Shown here: positions 1 to 9,344 of the stretch, piece after piece
Layout: each line of letters starts with the position of its first letter
How positions within the stretch are numbered: position 1 is the first letter of the stretch
DNA from: Rikenellaceae bacterium
Lineage (GTDB): Bacteria; Bacteroidota; Bacteroidia; Bacteroidales; UBA932
DNA length: 64,000 nt
Direction: 5' to 3'
Assembly: GCA_003542575.1 (NCBI GenBank)
Contig: DPKJ01000003.1
Span: forward strand, 1 to 64,000
The notes under the pieces: model-generated
What the model was told of the DNA's origin: nothing
The model's database searches: none
The model's input: only the letters and a program-made list of their open reading frames with translations
Translations under genes and position numbers: made by a program

Positions 1-61
1 TTAGGACGAGTTAGATTTTCCGACTGATACACGTAACAGTTTGCATAATTTGAATTAATTA

Positions 62-2272
62 TCAAATAAGGCTGAAAGCAACTGTAAGCCCGGCCATTAC
101 AATGGAAACCATGCTCATAAGCTTTATCAGAATATTTAGAGAAGGGCCCGATGTATCTTTGAACGGGTCTCCAACTGTATCTCCCACTACATTTGCCTTG
201 TGAGCTTCTGATCCTTTACCTCCAAAATTACCGTCTTCGACATACTTTTTGGCATTATCCCAGGCACCCCCTGCATTTGCCATAAATACAGCAAGCACAA
301 ATCCGGAGCCCAAACCTCCTACAAGTAAGCCCATTACTCCTGAAACACCAAAGATTAGTCCTGTGGCGATTGGAACAATAATTGCGAGAATTGAAGGGAA
401 CAGCATCTCTCTTTGTGCCCCCTTTGTAGATATCTCCACACATCTTGCGTAGTCCGGTTTACCTGTACCTTCAAGAATACCCGGTATCTCTCTGAACTGG
501 CGTCTTACCTCTTCAACCATTTTTTGAGCTGCCCTTCCAACTGCATTCATTGTAAGACCGCAGAAAAGAAAAGCCATAACAGATCCTAAAAAGACACCCA
601 CTAAAACCTTTGGATTCATTAAAGTTACCTGATAATATTCCATAAGGTCAGGAATCGTTGCCTCAGCTACATTTACCACTCTTCCAGCTACATCAATTGT
701 TGTCTGACCAATATGAACCAAACCAATTTTAATCTCTTCGAGGTATGAAGCAAGCAGTGCAAGAGCTGTAAGAGCTGCCGATCCTATCGCGAATCCTTTT
801 CCTGTTGCTGCTGTTGTATTTCCTAATGCATCAAGAACATCAGTTCTTCTTCTTACTTCTGGATCTAATTTACTCATCTGAGCGTTTCCGCCGGCATTGT
901 CGGCAATCGGGCCGTATGCATCTGTTGCGAGTGTAATACCCAGAGTTGATAGCATTCCCACGGCTGCTATTCCAATACCATATAAACCTAAGCTTATATT
1001 CCTGGCTTCGAGCATATTTGTTACATCAAATCTGATGGCAAAAAGGAAGGAGAGAATTATTGCTGTAGCTATTGTTAAAACAGGTATTGCTGTTGATATC
1101 ATACCGGTTCCAATACCCGAAATTATTACTGTAGCAGGTCCTGTCTGACCGCTTTCAGAGATTTTTCTTGTTGGTTTGTATGAGTGAGATGTGTAGTATT
1201 CTGTTGATTGACCTATTACTATGCCTGCAGCCAAACCTGTTAAAACCGAGAAGGAAACTCCCATCCAGTTGTCAATTTGCAGAACCCATAATATAAAGAA
1301 GGTAAAGAGAGCAATAAGAACCGAACTAAAATGGACTCCTATTCCAAGAGATTTAAGCAGCTCTTTCATGCCTGCCCCCTCTTTTGTTCTAACTACAAAA
1401 ATTCCTATGATTGAAAGTATAATGCCGCCTGCAGCTATTAGCATTGGGGCAAATATTGCCTTGGTTTGCATCTCGGGATTAATATAAAAGGCCGAGGCAC
1501 CAAGTGCAGCTGTAGCAAGTATGGATCCGCAGTATGATTCATAAAGGTCAGCACCCATTCCAGCAACGTCTCCAACATTGTCACCCACATTATCTGCAAT
1601 AGTTGCCGGGTTTCTTGGGTCATCCTCGGGAATTCCCGCCTCTACTTTACCAACAAGGTCTGCACCTACGTCTGCTGCTTTGGTATAAATACCCCCTCCT
1701 ACCCTTGCAAAAAGGGCCTGAGTTGAAGCTCCCATTCCAAAGGTAAGCATGGTTGTGGTTATCACTACCATTTTTTGAGAATCTGAAATACTCTCGACAA
1801 AATGGTCCAGCACCATATACCAAACCGAAATGTCAAGAAGACCCAATCCAACCACAACAAGCCCCATTACGGCTCCAGATCTGAATGCCAGACGAAGGGC
1901 ACTGTCCAGCGACCTTCTTGCTGCATTTGCAGTACGTGCTGATGCGTAGGTTGCCGTTTTCATGCCGATAAATCCTGCAAGGCCTGAGAAAAACCCGCCG
2001 GTTATAAAGGCAAACGGAACCCATGGGTTTTGTACTTCAAATCCGTAGGCAAGAACCGCAAAAAACAGACTGAGTACAATAAAAACTATCAGTACAACTT
2101 TGTACTGCTGCCTTAAATATGCCATCGCTCCGCTTCTGACATGTGACGCAATCTCTTTCATTAGATCTGTCCCTTCACTCTCCCTCATCATCTGTTTAAA
2201 AAAGTACCAGGCAAAACCTAAGGCAGTCAGAGCAGCCAATGGCACAAAGTAAAATAAAGTCTGGGTGTTCAT
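62..2272 (-). CDS. hppA: K+-dependent-type membrane-bound pyrophosphatase (ion pump)
   Basis: Integral membrane pyrophosphatase of 736 aa that couples hydrolysis of inorganic pyrophosphate to pumping of H+ or Na+ across the inner membrane. The protein has about 16 hydrophobic segments. The pyrophosphate-binding loop DVGADLVGKVE is followed by DDPRNPATIADNVGDNVGD, and a second acidic site DTVGDPFKDT lies near the C-terminus. Ala follows GNTT in GNTTAATGKG, where K+-independent enzymes carry Lys, so K+ dependence is inferred. Whether the ion is Na+ or H+ cannot be decided by eye. Length matches the family. It is the last gene of the minus-strand block, after murI and its terminator, so it probably has its own promoter in the 65-bp gap. 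Confidence 0.96.
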   Translation of the reverse strand: MNTQTLFYFVPLAALTALGFAWYFFKQMMRESEGTDLMKEIASHVRSGAMAYLRQQYKVVLIVFIVLSLFFAVLAYGFEVQNPWVPFAFITGGFFSGLAGFIGMKTATYASARTANAARRSLDSALRLAFRSGAVMGLVVVGLGLLDISVWYMVLDHFVESISDSQKMVVITTTMLTFGMGASTQALFARVGGGIYTKAADVGADLVGKVEAGIPEDDPRNPATIADNVGDNVGDVAGMGADLYESYCGSILATAALGASAFYINPEMQTKAIFAPMLIAAGGIILSIIGIFVVRTKEGAGMKELLKSLGIGVHFSSVLIALFTFFILWVLQIDNWMGVSFSVLTGLAAGIVIGQSTEYYTSHSYKPTRKISESGQTGPATVIISGIGTGMISTAIPVLTIATAIILSFLFAIRFDVTNMLEARNISLGLYGIGIAAVGMLSTLGITLATDAYGPIADNAGGNAQMSKLDPEVRRRTDVLDALGNTTAATGKGFAIGSAALTALALLASYLEEIKIGLVHIGQTTIDVAGRVVNVAEATIPDLMEYYQVTLMNPKVLVGVFLGSVMAFLFCGLTMNAVGRAAQKMVEEVRRQFREIPGILEGTGKPDYARCVEISTKGAQREMLFPSILAIIVPIATGLIFGVSGVMGLLVGGLGSGFVLAVFMANAGGAWDNAKKYVEDGNFGGKGSEAHKANVVGDTVGDPFKDTSGPSLNILIKLMSMVSIVMAGLTVAFSLI

Positions 2273-2324
2273 AGTTTAATTGTTTATTATGTTGTTAGTC
2301 ATTGTTTTATATCATTTAAGTATT

Positions 2325-2355
2325 AAAAAAAATGCTGCTAGAAATCTGCAGCATT
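2325..2355 (-). terminator. Intrinsic terminator overlapping the murI stop codon
   Basis: An 8-bp perfect stem (AATGCTGC/GCAGCATT, 2331-2338 and 2348-2355) is followed on the minus strand by a run of T at 2332-2325. The murI stop codon (2338-2340) lies inside the hairpin, so the gene's last codons form one arm. Confidence 0.8.
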
Positions 2356-3162
2356 AAATTTTTCGTCCTCTATTTCGGGCATTATTCTCCTTGCCATACC
2401 CCTTAGTGTTTCTATGTTTCCCGTAGTATAGAACATAGTCGTTTTGGTAGATTTAAACTGTTCATAATCTAGCTTATCCCCCTGCATGTGTTCTAAAACG
2501 TCGTACAGATGTTTTGCGACAGCGGGTGCAGGGTCAATTATTTCAACATTATTGCCGGTAATTTGTTTAATGGCCTCCAGCAGAAAAGGATAGTGGGTAC
2601 AACCAAGAACAATCTGATCAGCGCCCTTTTCCAACATGGGAGTGATATATTCTCTAAGTAGTCTGTCAGTTTCATCACCATTTAGCTTTCCCTCCTCAAC
2701 AAGTGCCACAAGACCTATTCCCTCTCTTTCTACAACCTCTATACCGTTGGCGTATGTTTTAAGAGTCTGGTTATAAAGAGTTCCACTAAGTGTCCCTTTG
2801 GTTGCCAGTACTCCGATTACGCCTGTTTTGGAACATAAAGCTGCCGGTTTAACGGCGGGTTCCATACCTATAAATGGTATTGTAAACTCTTCTCTAAGAG
2901 TTTTAATTGCTGCAGCAGTGGCAGTATTACATGCAACTACAATAATATCAGCTCCTTTATCAATGAGAAAGGTTGTAATTGTTCTTGCCCTGTCAATTAT
3001 CTCTGACTGAGGCCTTGGACCATAGGGACAATACGCACTGTCGGAGACATAGATGTAATTATTGAAAGGCATTATCTTAATAATCTCTTTCCATACAGAC
3101 AAGCCTCCTACACCGGAATCAAAAATTCCTACAGTGAATATTTTCGGGTTATGATCTAACAT
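2338..3162 (-). CDS. murI: Glutamate racemase
   Basis: Cytoplasmic, cofactor-independent racemase of 274 aa that makes D-glutamate for peptidoglycan. The N-terminal motif GIFDSGVGGLSV (residues 12-23) is present. The two catalytic cysteines are visible as C78 in VACNTATAAA and C188 in LGCTHYPF, with H190 next to the second. Length is typical. The gene lies between the terminator of the bam/skp cluster (3172-3199) and hppA. Its ATG is only about 10 bp from that terminator, so it is expressed either from a promoter hidden in the terminator region or by read-through. Confidence 0.96.
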   Translation of the reverse strand: MLDHNPKIFTVGIFDSGVGGLSVWKEIIKIMPFNNYIYVSDSAYCPYGPRPQSEIIDRARTITTFLIDKGADIIVVACNTATAAAIKTLREEFTIPFIGMEPAVKPAALCSKTGVIGVLATKGTLSGTLYNQTLKTYANGIEVVEREGIGLVALVEEGKLNGDETDRLLREYITPMLEKGADQIVLGCTHYPFLLEAIKQITGNNVEIIDPAPAVAKHLYDVLEHMQGDKLDYEQFKSTKTTMFYTTGNIETLRGMARRIMPEIEDEKFNAADF

Positions 3163-3164
3163 AT

Positions 3165-3199
3165 TATAAAAAAAGCCGCTTCTGAGGTGAAGCGACTTT
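3165..3199 (-). terminator. Intrinsic terminator of the nadK-uppS-bamA-skp-skp cluster
   Basis: The hairpin has arms AAAGccGCTTC (3172-3182) and GAAGCgaCTTT (3189-3199), with a T-run on the minus strand running into 3165-3174. It closes the transcription unit that ends with the second skp-like gene. Confidence 0.75.
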
Positions 3200-3237
3200 A
3201 AAGTTATAAAAAATTTTATTTATTCTCGTCAAAAATA

Positions 3238-3795
3238 TTATTGAGCCGGTTGTCCACCGATTGCCATTGGCTTTTTATCTGCAGGAATCTTGAGGGCAGT
3301 TTTTGCCAAAGGAAGAATATCTTCGCTCAATTCAGCATTAATAAATGGTATGGCACCCGAAGATGTATCAAAAATGTAGATGAGACCTCTTTGTTTGCCC
3401 AGACTGGTTATTGTCTCGTTGGCTTTCTGAAGTACCGGAGCAAATAAGATTTGCTGCATCTGCTGATACTCTTGCTGAGCAGTCTGCTGATACTGTGAAA
3501 TTCTTTGATCTATCTCCTGAAGCTCTTTTTGTCTTGCCTCCAGAACTGCAGCTGTCCAAGTAGCTTGTCTTTGCTGATATGTGTTAAGTTTTGTCTGGAA
3601 TTCGCTTCTCATCTCCTGAAGTGTTTCGTCCAGATCGGTTGCATATTTCTGAAGCTTAACCAAAGCACTGTCTCTGTCAGGCATCAGGGAAATAAGTTCT
3701 TCACTGTTGATGTGTCCGAACTTTAGATTCTGTGAGAATCCGGTTGTAGATGCGAGAACAAATAGTACTAAAAGAATCTTTGATAAATGTTTCAT
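3238..3795 (-). CDS. OmpH/Skp-family periplasmic chaperone (distal copy)
   Basis: Secreted 185-aa protein with a signal peptide (KILLVLFVLASTTGFSQ, cleavage probably after residue 21). A long Gln/Glu-rich coiled coil fills residues 50-120 and a C-terminal segment resembles the Skp fold. Skp proteins hold unfolded outer-membrane proteins in the periplasm and deliver them to BamA. It is the last gene in the bamA-skp-skp order, 23 bp downstream of its paralogue, and ends shortly before a terminator. Its C-terminal tail (KKPMAIGGQPAQ) is not shared with the neighbouring copy. Confidence 0.88.
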   Translation of the reverse strand: MKHLSKILLVLFVLASTTGFSQNLKFGHINSEELISLMPDRDSALVKLQKYATDLDETLQEMRSEFQTKLNTYQQRQATWTAAVLEARQKELQEIDQRISQYQQTAQQEYQQMQQILFAPVLQKANETITSLGKQRGLIYIFDTSSGAIPFINAELSEDILPLAKTALKIPADKKPMAIGGQPAQ

Positions 3796-3818
3796 ATAGA
3801 TAATAATTATTTGGTTTA

Positions 3819-4331
3819 TTAATTAAGCCTGAGTTTATTGATTACTCTTGGCGTAAGATCACCTTTAGGGTCACTAAAGATTATCCCTTGTGTAGTGGCA
3901 ATGTCAAAAATCAGAATGGTACCGGTCTCTTTAGCTACTTCATCAATAGCTTTTTGAACGAAATCTCTTATCGGATTTAAAAGCTCTTTTGTCTTTTGCG
4001 CCATAACTCCTTCCTGTCCAAAGATATCTTGCTGTCTTAATTTAACTGCACGCTCTTTTAAGATAATGTCGTTCTCTCTGGCCTGTTTCTGGAGATCGTT
4101 TAATCTCAATTTTTCAGTTTGATATTGAGTGTACATATTCTCAATCACCTTTATCTCATTCTGGATTTGAGTTTCATACTGAGTTTTAAGTCTTTCAAGC
4201 TGTTGTTGAGCTTGTTCGTATTCAGGTATCCTTGACAGTATTGTTTCTGTATTGACAAAACCTGCTGTCTGAGCAATTGCATTTATAGAAAATGCAATAA
4301 TAAATGCTGCGATGATTGTTATTTTTTTCAT
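3819..4331 (-). CDS. OmpH/Skp-family periplasmic chaperone (proximal copy)
   Basis: Secreted 170-aa protein. The signal peptide IIAAFIIAFSINAIAQ ends near residue 21 and is followed by a coiled coil over residues 40-110, then the Skp beta-core. Family role: chaperone for outer-membrane proteins in transit. It starts 18 bp after bamA, so the two are almost certainly cotranscribed. The adjacent paralogue (3238-3795) suggests a tandem duplication, which is common in this phylum. Confidence 0.88.
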   Translation of the reverse strand: MKKITIIAAFIIAFSINAIAQTAGFVNTETILSRIPEYEQAQQQLERLKTQYETQIQNEIKVIENMYTQYQTEKLRLNDLQKQARENDIILKERAVKLRQQDIFGQEGVMAQKTKELLNPIRDFVQKAIDEVAKETGTILIFDIATTQGIIFSDPKGDLTPRVINKLRLN

Positions 4332-4349
4332 AACCCCTGATTTTGATTA

Positions 4350-6857
4350 TTAAAATTGTTGTCCTATTACAAAGTGGAAATTGCTGCCCGATCTTGCTTT
4401 ATCCTCGATAGGATCAAATCCGTATCCCCAGTCAATTCCAAGCATTCCTACGATAGGAAGCAGAACTCTTACTCCGAAACCTGCCGATCTCTTTATCTGG
4501 AATGGGTTGAAATCTCTAATGTCCGACCAGCTGTTTCCTCCCTCCAGGAAAAGAAGGGCATAAATTGTTGATTGAGCTTGAAGTACAAGAGGGTATCTCA
4601 GTTCTACTGTAAATTTATCATATACGTTGCCGGAATAACTGTTGTTTATTCTTGGTGTAAGTGAGCTGTTAGGGTAACCCCTGAGTCCAATAGTTTCAGA
4701 TCCGTATGTGTTGTATCCCGACATTCCGTCACCACCGACAATAAAGCCTTCGAATGGCGAATAACCCAGATTTCTGCTGTAATACCCCAGATATCCGAAG
4801 AAGGCTCTTGACATAAGTACCAAATCTCCCGCAATTCTGTTGTATGTTGTCCCTTTAAATGTCCATTTATGGTATTCAATCCATTTGTATCTTTGTGCAT
4901 CTGTCATACTCTTGTAGTCGGTATCTGCCGGTCTGAATAGAGAGTATGGCGGAGTTAACTGCAGGCCAAGCATAAAGTCAGATCCCGATCTTGGATAGAT
5001 CGGCTGGTCAGTTGAGTTTCTTTGCAGTCTTATTTTCCAGCTGATATTGTTTGACAAACCGTCAGAGAAGATAAAATAGTATTGCCAATCCTTGAGTTTG
5101 TATGACTGCGCACTAAGTTCATTGTAAAGTACAAATCTGTCATCCGGCCATTTGAGCCTGGTTCCAATTCCGGCTGCCATACCGTAAACCTCCATACTTT
5201 GATCGGTGTTCTGATAAAAATAGTATGAATTGGTTTGCCTTGTATAGTAGAGAGATATATTCAGTGAAGTTGGTTTGTTTCCGAACAGCCAAGGTTCAGC
5301 AAAGCTGGTTGAGAGTGCTGTGTAGTAGGTTCCGTTTGTCTGGAATCTGATTGAAAGCTGCTGACCGTCTCCAAGAGGAACAGGTCTCCATGCCTTTTTG
5401 TCAAATACTTTGCTTAGTGAAAAGTTGTTAAAACTTAATCCTAATGTTCCTACAAAGGTGTTACCTCCCCATCCTCCGGCAAGCTCTACCTGACTGTTTG
5501 ATTTTTCTTCAACATTATAGGTTACATCAACAGTGTTTGTTACTTCATTTGGGATAACACTTGTTCCTGATGCTGATGAGAGTTTTTCGGGATCGAAGTG
5601 ACCCATTGTAGCGAGTTCTCGTACAGATCTTTCAAGTGCTGTCTGGCTGAAAAGATAACCGGGTCTTGTATAGAGCTCTCTTCTTGCTACCTTTTCGTTT
5701 GTAACGTTATTACCATTAATTACAATTCTGTTAAAGATGGCTGGCTTACCTTCAAACATTCTCATCTCTACATCAACAGAATCTCCAACAATTGCCTTCT
5801 CTACCGGCATAACCCTAAAGAAAAGGTAGCCTCTGTCTCTGTAAAGTTTGGTTACATTCCCCTCCTCTGCATCAAAAAGGCGTTTTTCCATTGATACAAC
5901 ATCGTAGATGTCTCCCTTGCCAATTCTAAGGATACTGTTTAGCTGTTCTGCAGAGTACATTGAATTGCCTGTCCAGGTAATATCTCTGAAGTAGTACTTG
6001 TTTCCTTCGTCAATTTCAAAATCTATAGCAAGACGACCATCCTCAATATAGTAAATTGAATCTCTGACAATTTTGGCGTCTCTGTAGCCTCTTTCGCTAT
6101 ATTTTTGAATTAACAGCTTTTTGTCGTTCTCATACTCTTTTTCATTGAATTTCTTACTGCTGAAGAAGTTAAGAATTCTCATATCCTTGGTTTTCTTCAT
6201 TGCAGATGCCAGTTTTGACCCTTTAACGTTTTCGTTTCCGGAGAAGTTTATCTTCTTAATCTTAACCCTGCTTTTTCTGTCGACAACAAATGTGACACGT
6301 ACACCGTTCATTACCATTGAATCGGCCTCATGTTTTACATTTACTTCTGTTTGAAGAAATCCTTTTTCTACGTAAAATCTTCTGATTATTTCTGAAGAAG
6401 ATGAGATGACATAATCTGAGAGTTCACCACCTCTACGCAATTTAAGACGTTCATTAAGATCTGTCCTTTCTCCGGTTCTTACACCCTCGAAGTCCCACCT
6501 TATGATTCTTGGGCGCTCCTGAAGATAGAGATTGAGAAATACCGTATCGCGGGATACGGAATCTATATACATTGCTACTTCAGAAAACAGCCTTTGAGCA
6601 TACAATCTTTTTATGATTGATGAAATCTCGTCGCTGGGAATTTGTATTGTATCACCCACTGAAAGGCCGGTCTGTCCAATAACCTGGTTTTCGGTCGCAT
6701 ATTTAATGCCGGAAACTTTTATTCCTCCAACAATATAGTTTTGCGGTCTGTTGTAATCTGTTACCGCTGTTCTTGTATTGATTGTGTCTCTCTGTTGCGC
6801 CGCAGCTCCCGAAGGTATGAGAAATAATAATGATAGGAAAAGGGTTAATGACTTCAT
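4350..6857 (-). CDS. bamA: Outer-membrane protein assembly factor BamA
   Basis: Central subunit of the Bam complex, inserting beta-barrels into the outer membrane. The protein is 835 aa: a signal peptide (SLTLFLSLLFLIPSGAAAQ), five POTRA repeats in the N-terminal half and a C-terminal Omp85 barrel ending in FHFVIGQQF, the usual terminal Phe. I chose the internal ATG at 6857. The longer reading (to 6908) has 17 extra residues before the signal peptide and runs across a Bacteroidota -7 box (6882-6889). Downstream lie two Skp chaperones, upstream uppS and nadK, a conserved envelope-biogenesis order. bamD is separate, at 18.2 kb. Confidence 0.95.
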   Translation of the reverse strand: MKSLTLFLSLLFLIPSGAAAQQRDTINTRTAVTDYNRPQNYIVGGIKVSGIKYATENQVIGQTGLSVGDTIQIPSDEISSIIKRLYAQRLFSEVAMYIDSVSRDTVFLNLYLQERPRIIRWDFEGVRTGERTDLNERLKLRRGGELSDYVISSSSEIIRRFYVEKGFLQTEVNVKHEADSMVMNGVRVTFVVDRKSRVKIKKINFSGNENVKGSKLASAMKKTKDMRILNFFSSKKFNEKEYENDKKLLIQKYSERGYRDAKIVRDSIYYIEDGRLAIDFEIDEGNKYYFRDITWTGNSMYSAEQLNSILRIGKGDIYDVVSMEKRLFDAEEGNVTKLYRDRGYLFFRVMPVEKAIVGDSVDVEMRMFEGKPAIFNRIVINGNNVTNEKVARRELYTRPGYLFSQTALERSVRELATMGHFDPEKLSSASGTSVIPNEVTNTVDVTYNVEEKSNSQVELAGGWGGNTFVGTLGLSFNNFSLSKVFDKKAWRPVPLGDGQQLSIRFQTNGTYYTALSTSFAEPWLFGNKPTSLNISLYYTRQTNSYYFYQNTDQSMEVYGMAAGIGTRLKWPDDRFVLYNELSAQSYKLKDWQYYFIFSDGLSNNISWKIRLQRNSTDQPIYPRSGSDFMLGLQLTPPYSLFRPADTDYKSMTDAQRYKWIEYHKWTFKGTTYNRIAGDLVLMSRAFFGYLGYYSRNLGYSPFEGFIVGGDGMSGYNTYGSETIGLRGYPNSSLTPRINNSYSGNVYDKFTVELRYPLVLQAQSTIYALLFLEGGNSWSDIRDFNPFQIKRSAGFGVRVLLPIVGMLGIDWGYGFDPIEDKARSGSNFHFVIGQQF

Positions 6858-6881
6858 CTGCACTCTTAAACTGTAAAGCTG

Positions 6882-6889
6882 CAAAGATA
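6882..6889 (-). promoter_or_regulatory. Bacteroidota -7 box of the bamA promoter
   Basis: Minus-strand TATCTTTG matches the TAnnTTTG element and lies 24 bp before the chosen bamA ATG and just after the uppS stop codon. A convincing -33 TTG is not obvious. Confidence 0.6.
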
Positions 6890-6914
6890 AGTTTTTATTT
6901 GTATCCAAGGTCTG

Positions 6915-7643
6915 TTAAATTGAATTATTAATCTGATCCCTTGTCTTTCCATACCGCCGTTCTCTATCGGAATATGTTTCAAGAGCCTTTCTGAAGTCAT
7001 TTTTGCGAAAATCGGGCCAAAGCACATCCGTGAAGTAAAATTCGGTGTATGCACTCTGCCATAACATGTAGTTGCTGATTCTCTGCTCCCCGCTTGTTCT
7101 GATAAGAAGGTCGGGGTCAGGGATATCGGCGGTGCTCAGTAAACTGCTGAATTTTTCGGCAGTGAGCTGTTCGTTTTGCGGGATTTCACCGCTTTTAACC
7201 ATTGAAGTGTATCTGTTTATTGCCTGTAAAATATCCCACTTTCCGCTGTAGCTTAAGAATATTACCATTGTTAAGCCGCTGTTGATAGAACTTTTTCGTT
7301 CAATATCCTCAATCTTTTCGTTTAAACCTGCCGATAAACGGGATTTATCGCCTATTACTCTAAATCTGATATTGTTGTTCATAAGGGTAGAGGTCTCTCC
7401 TATTATTGCTCCAACCATTAATTCCATCAAGCCAGAGATTTCATTCTCGGGTCTTAACCAATTCTCTTCGGAGAATGCAAAAAGGCTTAAAAACCTAATG
7501 CCGTTTTCAGCAGCAAATTCCGTGGCAGCTCTAACAGATTCCACCCCTGCCTTGTGACCCTCAAGCCTCTCCAATCCTCTTTTTTTGGCCCACCTTCCGT
7601 TACCGTCCATAATTATGGAAACATGCCTTGGTATTTTACTCAT
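6915..7643 (-). CDS. uppS: Isoprenyl transferase (undecaprenyl diphosphate synthase family)
   Basis: Cis-prenyltransferase of 242 aa that makes the C55 lipid carrier precursor for cell-wall polymers. The catalytic N-terminal motif HVSIIMDGNGRWAKKRG holds the metal-binding Asp (D13). SGEQRISNYMLWQSAYTEFYF near the C-terminus is the isopentenyl-diphosphate-binding signature. Length and motif spacing are typical. It follows nadK by 11 bp and precedes bamA by 57 bp. Confidence 0.96.
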   Translation of the reverse strand: MSKIPRHVSIIMDGNGRWAKKRGLERLEGHKAGVESVRAATEFAAENGIRFLSLFAFSEENWLRPENEISGLMELMVGAIIGETSTLMNNNIRFRVIGDKSRLSAGLNEKIEDIERKSSINSGLTMVIFLSYSGKWDILQAINRYTSMVKSGEIPQNEQLTAEKFSSLLSTADIPDPDLLIRTSGEQRISNYMLWQSAYTEFYFTDVLWPDFRKNDFRKALETYSDRERRYGKTRDQINNSI

Positions 7644-7654
7644 AAAATTCCTGT

Positions 7655-8533
7655 TTAACTGTTTCTCTTATCTTTTCCCCATAACAGTTTCTCTTTTAGA
7701 GCTTCAATGAAACTGTCCTTTGTGAGGGATATATATTTAATGTCAAATTCTGCTTTGGATATTAAGACTTTTTCTCCGGCCGGGAGAATAAACGATCTGT
7801 TGTCAAGACTCATTATTGCAGAGCCTTTTCTTGATTCTACATGAATTTCAATTAGTGAGTCATCCGAGACAACAAGTGGTCTAACATTGAGGTTATGAGG
7901 AGCAATTGGTGCCAGAATAAGTGCCTTGACTCCCGGAAGGGCAATAGGGCCTCCTACGCTTAAACAATAGGCAGTAGATCCCGTAGGACTTGCTAAAACA
8001 AGTCCGTCTGACCAGTACGGAGGCAGCTCCATTCCATTTACCTTTACATATACAGCGAGCATTGACGGGTCTTTTCTCTGAAAGGAGACCTCGTTAAGTG
8101 CATATCGGCAAAAATTGGGAGGTATGGCAGAAGAGGATACTGTCAGGAGTGCTCTTTTTTCTATTTGAAAGCTTTTACTGACAAGCGCATCAATCCACTC
8201 TTCATTTACTGAGTCAGCAGCGGTTAGAAAACCCAATCTTCCGAAGTTCACTCCGGCAATGGGAATATCTCTGTCCCGTACCATTGTGATTGATTCCAGA
8301 AATGTGCCGTCACCTCCAAGACACAGGAATATATCAGTATCGGAAGGCAGGTCCAGCTCTCCGGTAAAAAGATCGCCTGCAGGTATCGGGATATCTGTTG
8401 AGTGAACCATATTTGTATAGAAAGGTCTGTAGTAGGTTAACTCTACGCCCCGGCTGTCAAGCTCTTTTAACACTGACATCAGACGATTCCACCATTTCTC
8501 ATTTATTTCGCGTGCAAAAATTGCTATCTTCAT
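7655..8533 (-). CDS. nadK: NAD kinase
   Basis: Phosphorylates NAD+ to NADP+. The protein is 292 aa and carries the GGDG motif (LCLGGDGTFLES), the NFGRLGFLT motif and the second conserved site SPTGSTAYCLSVGGPI. Length is standard for bacterial NAD kinases. It is the first gene of the minus-strand cluster that continues through uppS to bamA, and it is divergent from pdxJ with a 60-bp intergenic region. Confidence 0.96.
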   Translation of the reverse strand: MKIAIFAREINEKWWNRLMSVLKELDSRGVELTYYRPFYTNMVHSTDIPIPAGDLFTGELDLPSDTDIFLCLGGDGTFLESITMVRDRDIPIAGVNFGRLGFLTAADSVNEEWIDALVSKSFQIEKRALLTVSSSAIPPNFCRYALNEVSFQRKDPSMLAVYVKVNGMELPPYWSDGLVLASPTGSTAYCLSVGGPIALPGVKALILAPIAPHNLNVRPLVVSDDSLIEIHVESRKGSAIMSLDNRSFILPAGEKVLISKAEFDIKYISLTKDSFIEALKEKLLWGKDKRNS

Positions 8534-8577
8534 AACAGAAGTAAAGAGTATTAAGAATAATAATCGTCAAAAATACA

Positions 8578-8585
8578 TAAATTTG
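8578..8585 (+). promoter_or_regulatory. -7 box directly before pdxJ
   Basis: TAAATTTG matches TAnnTTTG and ends only 8 bp before the pdxJ ATG, so the transcript would be leaderless or nearly so. Confidence 0.55.
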
Positions 8586-8593
8586 CATCCATT

Positions 8594-9313
8594 ATGACAA
8601 AGTTGAGCGTAAATATAAATAAATTTGCCACACTCCGGAATGCAAGAGGAGGCAATCTTCCTGACGTGATTCAGGCTGCTAAGGATTGTGAGAGATTCGG
8701 AGCACAGGGAATAACAGTACATCCAAGACCTGACGAAAGACACATTAGGTATAAAGATGCAATTGACCTTAAACCGGTTCTTAAAACTGAATTCAATATT
8801 GAGGGTAATCCCATTGATTCATTCATTAAACTGGTAATGAGTATTCATCCTGCTCAGGTAACTCTTGTTCCTGACAGCCACGATGTTATAACCTCTAATA
8901 GTGGTTGGGATACTAAAAAGAACCTTGAGTTTCTTAAAAAAACATGCAGAGCATTTGCTAAGGAAGGAATCAGAACTTCAATTTTTGTTGACCCTGATAC
9001 CGAGATGGTGAAATATGCTGCCGAAACCGGTTGTGACAGGATAGAGCTCTATACAGAGGCATACGCCAAATATTACAGCTCAAACAAAGAGCAGGCAATA
9101 GAACCCTATGTAAAGGCGGCAGTTTGTGCTGCTGAATATGGATTGGGGCTTAATGCCGGTCATGATTTGAGTCTGGAAAATCTTAGATATTTTCAGGAAA
9201 ATATAACCGGGTTATTGGAGGTTTCCATTGGACATGCCCTTATTTGCGAATCAATTTATCTGGGTCTGGAAAATACCATCCAGGCTTACCTTAGGGAGTT
9301 AAAAAATTATTAA
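8594..9313 (+). CDS. pdxJ: Pyridoxine 5'-phosphate synthase
   Basis: Condenses 3-amino-2-oxopropyl phosphate with deoxyxylulose 5-phosphate in vitamin B6 biosynthesis. The protein is 239 aa and starts with the family's typical LSVNINKFATLRNARGG. It contains HPRPDERHI, LVPD and the C-terminal SIGHALICESIYLGL of the PdxJ TIM barrel. The ATG is fixed by this conserved N-terminus even though the -7 box lies only 8 bp upstream. Divergent from nadK. Confidence 0.96.
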   Translation: MTKLSVNINKFATLRNARGGNLPDVIQAAKDCERFGAQGITVHPRPDERHIRYKDAIDLKPVLKTEFNIEGNPIDSFIKLVMSIHPAQVTLVPDSHDVITSNSGWDTKKNLEFLKKTCRAFAKEGIRTSIFVDPDTEMVKYAAETGCDRIELYTEAYAKYYSSNKEQAIEPYVKAAVCAAEYGLGLNAGHDLSLENLRYFQENITGLLEVSIGHALICESIYLGLENTIQAYLRELKNY

Positions 9314-9321
9314 TTATATTT
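9314..9321 (+). promoter_or_regulatory. -7 box upstream of the third Skp-like gene
   Basis: TATATTTG matches TAnnTTTG and lies 23 bp before the ATG at 9345, directly after the pdxJ stop codon. Confidence 0.5.
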
Positions 9322-9344
9322 GTCGTTTAAATAAAAATAATCAA